From NCBI GenBank assembly GCA_944376035.1, contig CALWBJ010000246.1:1-19310 (forward strand): 19,310 nucleotides of DNA. Direction: 5' to 3'. Every line of letters starts with the position of its first letter. The first letter of the stretch is position 1. The notes below the pieces were generated by a model. That model saw only the letters and a list, made by a program, of their open reading frames with translations, made no database searches and had not been told where the DNA came from. This stretch comes from an uncultured Clostridia bacterium (GTDB lineage: Bacteria > Bacillota > Clostridia > Christensenellales > Borkfalkiaceae). Positions 15,146 through 19,310 of the stretch are shown one piece after another. A program made the translations under genes and the position numbers.

Positions 15146-15412
15146 TGTAAAAATTTCTCCTTATAAATAAATTTAATTTTTTTGCCCGTAGTTCAGATAG
15201 CACAACGCCCGTGTTGCCGTTAGCCAAGCGTGAAAATTTAATATTTAATTGTTATTTCAATGCTAATAAGGAATTATTTATAAAACACTACGTTTCCTGC
15301 GACCTACTTTTCGGAAGGTGGCCACCTTTATCTAACGTCAGTCCGCAAGTTCATAGTCGGTTATCCCCAACCTTATTAGAATTGTGTTTATAAAAAGCTT
15401 TTTTCGCTTTTT
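15146..15412. other. Structured non-coding region within the phage-like gene run
   Basis: No plausible gene on either strand. CTAATAAGG (15263-15271) and CCTTATTAG form a 9-bp outer inverted repeat about 90 bases apart. Between them lie a perfect 14-base palindrome (AAGGTGGCCACCTT, 15315-15328) and a near-complementary pair around TGCGGACT/AGGTCGCA on the minus strand. Near 15183 a short stretch resembles the start of a tRNA but no full tRNA can be folded. This GC-richer island in an AT-rich operon could be a structured RNA, an untranslated leader, a packaging signal or a second-strand origin. Confidence 0.45.
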
Positions 15413-15661
15413 TTACTTTTCATATCTACGGGTGTAGCTTGTAGATGGTAAGCGTTTACCGTTGATATACATCCTGTCTGCAAAAATTTGCTCATATTGT
15501 TTATCACGACATTTGGTTCTTTCATAGAACACGTCGTTACTGAAAATAAGAGTTTCACCGTTGTCCGTTCCTTCTACCGATATATCTTGTTTCACAATAT
15601 ATTTTTTTGTACGATATACGTTTACGGCATCTTTGCAAAAATCTGGAATACTACAAAACAT
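15413..15661 (-). CDS. Hypothetical protein (82 aa)
   Basis: An 82-residue soluble protein, MFCSIPDFCKDAVNV... through a short beta-rich middle (KYIVKQDISVEGTDNGETLIFSNDVFYE) to a basic end. It overlaps the end of the preceding HTH gene by 11 bases, so it is part of the same operon. No signal peptide, membrane span or known motif. The function is unknown; position in the early control block suggests a regulatory or replication accessory role. Confidence 0.5.
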   Translation of the reverse strand: MFCSIPDFCKDAVNVYRTKKYIVKQDISVEGTDNGETLIFSNDVFYERTKCRDKQYEQIFADRMYINGKRLPSTSYTRRYEK

Positions 15662-15971
15662 CAGCTTCGTCCTCCTTGTTTAATTCTTTTACAAAAAAAT
15701 CGCAAAGTTGTTTGTTTAGCCGAGAAACATAATAATAATTTATTCCCCAATCTTCTGCTACAACCGATAGCGAATTATTGTTGACATATAACGAAACGTA
15801 AAGGTCGTAAAACTTAATAGAACCACGCCTTATAACTTTGTTATATCTTGCAACCAATTTACATACGTCCGATTCCCCAATCACTACAGATATCTTTTCA
15901 AAGTCCTTTATCTTTGAGTAATAATATTTAATTTCGCTCAAATCTTCTTTTACTCTCTTTATCGTTCTCAT
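15651..15971 (-). CDS. Phage-type helix-turn-helix protein (sigma-70 region 4/ArpU-like)
   Basis: A 106-residue protein. The N-terminal half is helical and charged (KRVKEDLSEIKYYYSKIKDFEKI). The C-terminal half reads YDLYVSLYVNNNSLSVVAEDWGINYYYVSRLNKQLCDFFVKEL, with the spacing of a sigma-70 region 4-type helix-turn-helix as in phage ArpU/DUF1492-like regulators that control late genes. The start overlaps the stop of the DeoR-type gene by 4 bases (ATGA), so the two are coupled. Role: probably transcriptional control of the structural genes downstream. The HTH is a pattern call. Confidence 0.55.
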   Translation of the reverse strand: MRTIKRVKEDLSEIKYYYSKIKDFEKISVVIGESDVCKLVARYNKVIRRGSIKFYDLYVSLYVNNNSLSVVAEDWGINYYYVSRLNKQLCDFFVKELNKEDEADVL

Positions 15972-16303
15972 TTCTTTACCCCACCGTTTCTTCCAAAACT
16001 TTTCAAAATCGCTTCTAATACCTTTGTCTGTTCTTCCGTTGCCGTTTTCTTTAATTCTTCTAAAACCTCAAATTGCCGTGCTGTTAAATACCTTTCATAT
16101 AAATCGAAACCGTCTTCCACATATATACAGCCACCGTTACCACGCTTTGTATTTAATGGGTAAGAACATGAAAGCACTTCAATGTCACGGCGTATAGTTT
16201 TTTCACTTACGCCTAATTCGCAAACTAAATTATCAACTTGCTCTGAACGTCTTGCGTTTAATATTTCAACAATTCGTTGTCTGCGTTCTATTGCGCTTTG
16301 CAT
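15968..16303 (-). CDS. DeoR/HTH_11-type transcriptional regulator, small
   Basis: A 111-residue protein. The N-terminal winged helix-turn-helix (RRQRIVEILNARRSEQVDNLVCELGVSEKTIRRDIEVLSCSYPL..., about residues 7-55) is the DeoR signature with the conserved S-x-x-T-I-R-R-D-I recognition helix, followed by the wing KRGNGGCIYV. The C-terminal half (TARQFEVLEELKK..., helical) replaces the sugar-phosphate domain of full-length DeoR proteins, so it is a minimal regulator. The ATG at 16303 follows AAGGAGGTGA. An inverted repeat CGGTC/GACCG at 16352-16368 lies upstream and could be its operator. It probably acts as the element's own repressor alongside LexA, by analogy with RstR on CTX phage. Confidence 0.72.
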   Translation of the reverse strand: MQSAIERRQRIVEILNARRSEQVDNLVCELGVSEKTIRRDIEVLSCSYPLNTKRGNGGCIYVEDGFDLYERYLTARQFEVLEELKKTATEEQTKVLEAILKSFGRNGGVKK

Positions 16304-16568
16304 ATTCTCACCTCCTTTGCTGACTGTGCCTGTATTCTAAACAACAAACCGGTCGCCTAATGACCGCTTTGAAAACTTTTTTTAATTTTTTTGAAATTTT
16401 TTTTGAAACGAAAAAAGCCCCCGACAACCAGACTGCAAAATATTGCAATCTAATTATCGAAGGCTTCACAATTTACTTGGCTCACTCTTACGATTTTAAG
16501 TATTGGTCTTTCAAGGGCTTACGAAGCGACTCACGTCCTACCGCCTTGTAGTCTAATATACTGTTTAT
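16304..16568. other. Non-coding leader between the zinc-ribbon genes and the regulator gene
   Basis: This 265-base stretch holds no convincing gene; the plus-strand opening there lacks coding features. It contains the strong hairpin at 16411-16466, long runs of A/T, a CGGTC...GACCG inverted repeat and the ribosome binding site of the regulator. The upstream 100 bases (16467-16568) are relatively GC-rich and could form part of a structured RNA. A weak -10-like TAGAAT lies 30 to 40 bases before the regulator start, without a clear -35. Confidence 0.4.
16411..16466 (-). terminator. Long RNA hairpin with U-tract: intrinsic terminator or attenuator
   Basis: The arms at 16444-16466 and 16415-16437 can pair along all 23 positions around a 6-base loop if G-U pairs are allowed, and only in the minus-strand transcript. 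Six T follow on that strand. The use of several G-U pairs shows that the RNA of this strand, not the DNA, is the folded form. Position: after the zinc-ribbon genes and before the regulator, so it would separate the LexA-controlled early genes from the rest unless read through. Confidence 0.75.
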
Positions 16569-16772
16569 TTAATTGTAGCTTATAACTTCTTCTCCTGTAG
16601 GGGCATAAATATCTTCAACAATGTGCCGCCTACTTTTTTGTTGGCTTACATAACGTGTATGACAAAACGGACATTCCACCCTTAATAAACCATCTGCATT
16701 GCGATACCCTATAATCTTTTGACCGCAGTTCCTACAACACCCTAAAACGGGTGTGTTCTTCTCTTGATACAT
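16569..16772 (-). CDS. Small zinc-ribbon protein
   Basis: A 67-residue protein with two cysteine knuckles, CCRNC (residues 12-16) and CPFC (about 34-37), separated by 17 residues, the spacing of a zinc ribbon. The C-terminal part is basic, then acidic, with no membrane span. The ATG at 16772 follows GGAGGG. It is the third of three small zinc-ribbon genes in a row beneath the SOS-type promoter. Phage proteins of this sort (for example Mu Com) can bind RNA or DNA. The fold is well supported, the role is unknown. Confidence 0.65.
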   Translation of the reverse strand: MYQEKNTPVLGCCRNCGQKIIGYRNADGLLRVECPFCHTRYVSQQKSRRHIVEDIYAPTGEEVISYN

Positions 16773-16918
16773 ACATATCTACCCTCCTTCTTCCCATAAA
16801 CAAAACGGTTTGAATTTATTAAACTATCATTGTGTGGTCGGGAATTCCATCACGAAGGCATAATACCGACTTTGTTCCTATTTATATAATGTTTGATAGC
16901 AGGGTTAAGCTACCTTTA

Positions 16919-17104
16919 TCAAACGAATACTTTTGTTAAAATTTCTTCACTTGAATATAATGGTATGCGATTTGGTCTTTCAAAACGTTTAATTTGCGTT
17001 TCTTTACCACAATGTTCACATACAAATCTACCCTCTGTTTCCCAAAGATATAAATCTTTATTTATTGTTTTACAATTAGGACAAGTTACATCAAAATTAT
17101 ACAT
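16919..17104 (-). CDS. Small zinc-ribbon protein
   Basis: A 61-residue protein if it starts at the ATG at 17104, which is 10 bases after AGGAGG; the in-frame GTG at 17116 overlaps that site and is unlikely. It has CPNC near the N-terminus and CEHC about 25 residues later, a zinc ribbon, followed by a basic stretch (KETQIKRFERPNR). The start overlaps the end of the preceding zinc-ribbon gene by 8 bases, so the two are coupled. Function unknown; a regulator or nucleic-acid binding protein expressed early is the likeliest reading. Confidence 0.6.
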   Translation of the reverse strand: MYNFDVTCPNCKTINKDLYLWETEGRFVCEHCGKETQIKRFERPNRIPLYSSEEILTKVFV

Positions 17105-17309
17105 TTCTTCTAGCACCTCCTCTTTTTATAATTATTCGTTCATATTCTGTATCACCAGCATATCTTGCCTCAATAATTTGATGACCGAATAAATTCTTCC
17201 TATATTTTAGTATCGCACTACAATGGGGGCACAGCATTTCTTTATATAGAAAGCCAAAATTCATTTTTAGTTCGCTAGAACAATAGATACAATATTTAGT
17301 CTGCTCCAT
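17097..17309 (-). CDS. Small zinc-ribbon protein, first gene of the SOS-type operon
   Basis: A 70-residue protein. The ATG at 17309 follows GGAGGAGATT; a longer opening to 17357 would begin inside the LexA box and has no binding site. CIYC (7-10) and CPHC (27-30) form a zinc ribbon, and the end is basic (IIIKRGGARRNV). It is the first gene after the promoter at 17383-17411, with a leader of about 65 bases. As the first product after SOS induction it may start the element's lytic or replicative programme, which is inference. Confidence 0.62.
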   Translation of the reverse strand: MEQTKYCIYCSSELKMNFGFLYKEMLCPHCSAILKYRKNLFGHQIIEARYAGDTEYERIIIKRGGARRNV

Positions 17310-17354
17310 AATCTCCTCCTGTTTTTGTGTGCAACCCTTATTTTTTACAAAAAA

Positions 17355-17368
17355 CAAACATTTGTTCG
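17355..17368 (-). promoter_or_regulatory. LexA (SOS) operator
   Basis: On the minus strand the 14 bases read CGAACAAATGTTTG, which fits every position of the Bacillus-type LexA/DinR consensus CGAACRNRYGTTYG. It lies just downstream of the -10 of the operon promoter, about 15 bases past TATAAT, where bound LexA would block transcription. Confidence 0.8.
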
Positions 17369-17382
17369 TGTTTGTAGTTAAA

Positions 17383-17411
17383 ATTATACTCCCTATGGCA
17401 TTTTAAGTCAA
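17383..17411 (-). promoter_or_regulatory. Strong sigma-A promoter of the phage-like operon
   Basis: TTGACT (17406-17411) and a perfect TATAAT (17383-17388) are separated by 17 bases on the minus strand. This is the best promoter in the window. It drives the zinc-ribbon genes and, with read-through of the hairpin at 16411-16466, could feed the entire gene run down to rep. Confidence 0.82.
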
Positions 17412-18053
17412 CGCTATTAAGGAGCTGACACAAAAATTTTTATAAATTTATTTCGTCGAAATATGTCATAAAGACTTGACAAGCCAAAAACACATAAATC
17501 TTGCCACTACGCCATATAACCTTTTCGCACACATACTCTAACACACTAATTATGACAACTACTGTCATATTAAAAAAATTATTTAACCTTTTTTATAAAA
17601 ACGAAAAATAAATTGCCTTTCTTGTTAGTGGTTTTTTCGTATCATAATCCCTCCCCTTTTAACTGTCAAACGTCGTCTAAAAGATTAACCTATTATATAT
17701 TGATTACAAAACAATCTTTTTTCCTTTGGTTTGACAGCGGGAAGGTCTTATGATTTTCGTTAAGTGCGAAAGACAATTTATATAAATAAGTTAAAAAGGT
17801 TCAAATCAATATTAAAACTAGTGCAAAAAATGTCAAAAATATTTAGGTTTTTTGCAAAAACGCTGATTGAAAGTGCAAGTTGATTGCTAACACTCTTGTT
17901 TGTTTTTATGAAACAATCTATTCAAGAAAATTAAATTTGAGAAAATTGGCGTATAGCAAAAATGACAATCTGATAATTTATAGTTGCATTTTCTGGGCGT
18001 AATACGTTCCTACTTTGGACGTAATGCGCTCTTTTTCTCTCTACAGGAGAAAT
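17412..18053. other. Long AT-rich intergenic region with nested inverted repeats
   Basis: No gene seen on either strand over about 640 bases. It contains TATGACA/TGTCATA (17551-17569), a nested pair CTGTCAAAC/GTTTGACAG (17663-17671 and 17729-17737) around AAAAGATT/AATCTTTT (17679-17686 and 17713-17720), and GCAAAAAA/TTTTTTGC (17823-17855). Near 18000 two similar direct repeats (GCGTAATACG and ACGTAATGCG) precede the small gene. These could be operators, recombinase sites or att sequences. No clear promoter for the plus-strand genes could be fixed. Confidence 0.4.
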
Positions 18054-18197
18054 ATGAAAACAAAAAAAGAATTAAAAATTATCACAAAAGGCAAAATTGA
18101 CATTTTTAAGTTAAGCGATACCGAGAAAAATTTATTCTTTAATACGCTTTTAACAAACATTATGGATATTTTTAACAAAAACAAAAAAGGAGATTAA
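18054..18197 (+). CDS. Small hypothetical protein upstream of the recombinase (47 aa)
   Basis: The ATG at 18054 is well placed after AGGAGAA. The product is 47 residues, Lys-rich, mostly helical (MKTKKELKIITKGKIDIFKL...), with a stop 3 bases before the recombinase ATG. Small genes coupled to serine recombinases are common in Gram-positive mobile elements, where some act as accessory factors. No family is recognised. Confidence 0.5.
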   Translation: MKTKKELKIITKGKIDIFKLSDTEKNLFFNTLLTNIMDIFNKNKKGD

Positions 18198-18200
18198 AAA

Positions 18201-18605
18201 ATGAAAACAGCTGTAGTTTATGCTAGATATTCTAGTGAACGACAAACCGAACAATCTATTGAAGGGCAAATTCACGTTTGCTCCGACTTTGCTAAAAGGA
18301 ACAACATCTTAATTGTTGATACTTATATTGACAGAGCAATGACAGGAACTAACGATAACCGTAAAAGCTTTCAAAAAATGTTAAAAGACAGTTCTAAAAA
18401 AGCGTGGGATTACGTTATAGTTTATAAGCTTGACCGTTTCTCACGTAATAGATATGAAATGGCTATTCATAAAAAGACTTTGAAAGACAACGGAATTAAA
18501 GTTCTATCTGCTATGGAGAATATATCAGACACACCAGAAGGCATTATTTTAGAATCACTACTTGAAGGGTCTAACAGCAAAAAAGGACAGTCGGTAAAAA
18601 TTTAA
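18201..18605 (+). pseudogene. Truncated large serine recombinase (catalytic domain only)
   Basis: A 134-residue product. The resolvase/invertase catalytic domain is clear: VVYARYSSE with Ser11 as the likely nucleophile, DRAMTGTNDNRKSFQKML, YKLDRFSRNRYE and SDTPEGIILESLLEG. Large serine recombinases continue here with a helix and then about 300 residues of recombinase and zinc-ribbon domains; instead the frame leaves the family with SNSKKGQSVKI and stops, and a strong terminator follows. The ATG follows AAAAAGGAG. It is either a deletion remnant or a piece left by a later insertion. Without its DNA-binding domains it is unlikely to integrate DNA by itself. The catalytic residues appear intact. 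Confidence 0.8.
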
Positions 18606-19067
18606 TTAAGCAGTCTGAATTTAATGAAAAACGACCTTTGAAATTTTTCAAGGTCGTTTTCTAAACATATTTTTTCTAAATTTTAAATTGCATTTTACAT
18701 CTGCCTATTATAAGGTATTCATATAATTTATTTATTGTTTTTAAGGTATTTGGCAAATGATTGTACCTACTCTTTCAAAATACATAATATTTTGCAATTA
18801 ATAACACCGATTGTTATTTTTTTATAAACCTGCCTGCCTCTTAAATAAAATTTTATGTTATTTTGGAAACCATTCAAATCAATTTTTACTTTTGTTATTT
18901 TCTCGTCAAACAATTCATCTTTTACGTTGGATATATTTTCAACCATAAATAGTTTACTACATTTATTTACCATTTCCGTGACGAGAATAACCCCATTCGA
19001 AGTTTCAACATTTATAGTACAGCAAGTTTTCCATCATGCTTTCGGTTATACGTAAAAAATAAAACCC
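18606..19067. other. Intergenic region; terminator at its left, otherwise nothing convincing
   Basis: Apart from the terminator at 18628-18660, I see no recognisable gene. A minus-strand opening at 18767-18973 has a Lys/Asn-rich composition compatible with coding but no family, no good ribosome binding site and possible continuation upstream without a start; it may be decayed gene sequence. The stretch separates two truncated genes, so it probably marks a rearrangement zone. Confidence 0.4.
18628..18660 (+). terminator. Intrinsic, probably bidirectional terminator after the recombinase fragment
   Basis: AAAACGACCTT (18628-18638) pairs perfectly with AAGGTCGTTTT (18650-18660), and GAAA/TTTC can add an inner stem. 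T-runs follow on the plus strand and A-runs precede it, so it can act in both directions. It lies 23 bases after the recombinase stop. Confidence 0.82.
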
Positions 19068-19274
19068 ATGGATTTTGAAGAGTTCTTAAACTCTTTAGAA
19101 TTAACTGAAAAAGACTTCGTTTATTTGGACCCACCTTACTTAATTACCTTCAGTGAGTACAACAAGTTGTGGGACGAAGATTGCGAAATGCGTCTTATTA
19201 GAGTTTTGGATGAATTGAATGAACGTGGTATAAGATTTGCTGTATCAAATGTTTTATGGCATAGAAAGAAGTAG
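19068..19274 (+). pseudogene. Fragment of a Dam-type (D12 class) DNA adenine methyltransferase
   Basis: A 68-residue opening. It holds the catalytic motif IV DPPY in DFVYLDPPYLITFSEYNKLW, followed by LDELNERGIRFAVSNV, which matches the stretch after motif IV in D12-class adenine-N6 methyltransferases. The N-terminal part with the SAM-binding FxGxG motif is absent, and the frame ends soon after the SNV block where the family continues for about 60 residues. No ribosome binding site precedes the ATG. A remnant of a restriction-modification or phage methylase, likely without activity. Confidence 0.75.
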
Positions 19275-19310
19275 AACGGTACTTTTAACTTGTGAGCTCA
19301 AAATTATAAT

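Noticed and set aside
15183..15230. A tRNA-like start (GCCCGTAGTTCAGAT) followed by a small stem, considered as a tRNA gene or an attachment site in a tRNA.
   Set aside because: No anticodon arm, T-arm or matching acceptor strand can be folded after it, so at most it is a short resemblance.
16360..16551. Plus-strand opening of 63 codons between the zinc-ribbon genes and the regulator.
   Set aside because: It runs through the terminator hairpin, has no ribosome binding site and a low-complexity Phe-rich start; it is antisense to a leader RNA.
17383..17411. A Xer dif-like site, since ACTCCCTAT...TTAAGT resembles the ends of a Firmicutes dif.
   Set aside because: Several mismatches in both arms, and the bases are fully explained by the -35 and -10 of the promoter.
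18767..18973. Minus-strand opening of 68 codons between the recombinase fragment and the methylase fragment.
   Set aside because: Composition is compatible with coding, but there is no ribosome binding site, no family and no firm start; kept only as possible decayed sequence.

Overview
The window is AT-rich, with strong GGAGG-type ribosome binding sites, Gram-positive style lipoprotein and secretion signals and a Bacillus/Clostridium-type LexA box. This points to a low-GC Bacillota, probably a gut Clostridia-like lineage; that is inference, since no rRNA or other marker gene is present.

Region 1 (1-5663) is a catabolic locus. A minus-strand operon starts from a promoter at 4584-4612 and encodes a DapA/NanA-family aldolase, an amidohydrolase, two small paralogous unknown proteins, a YhcH/YjgK/YiaL-family protein (the sialic-acid anomerase NanQ family) and an ABC-transporter sugar-binding lipoprotein that runs off the left edge. 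A divergent AraC-type regulator with an N-terminal cupin domain faces it. Together these look like uptake and breakdown of an acidic or amino sugar, possibly sialic acid.

Region 2 (about 5664-17412) is the most interesting part: about 11.7 kb of densely packed, overlapping minus-strand genes that resemble a filamentous-phage (inovirus-like) genome from a Gram-positive host. In transcription order it carries: a strong promoter with a LexA/SOS operator; three small zinc-ribbon proteins; a structured RNA/terminator; a DeoR-type HTH protein; a phage-type HTH protein; an unknown protein; a structured non-coding stretch; small basic proteins; a putative ssDNA-binding protein; a membrane-anchored protein with an Ig-like domain; an intrinsic terminator; two large secreted proteins with C-terminal membrane anchors; a 47-residue membrane protein; a 711-residue membrane ATPase of Zot/pI type; an HUH rolling-circle Rep; and two long hairpins that look like a replication origin. 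The order ssDNA-binding protein, small proteins, terminator, secreted anchored proteins, small membrane protein, membrane ATPase, Rep, origin parallels Ff phages (gV, gVIII, terminator, gIII, gVI, gI, then gII and the origin around the circle). No secretin is seen, as expected without an outer membrane, and the major coat protein is not identified with confidence.

Region 3 (about 17412-19310) is a long AT-rich intergenic stretch with nested inverted repeats, then plus-strand remnants: a 47-residue small gene, a serine recombinase cut off after its catalytic domain, a strong terminator, and a fragment of a Dam-type adenine methyltransferase. It looks like an eroded mobile-element edge.
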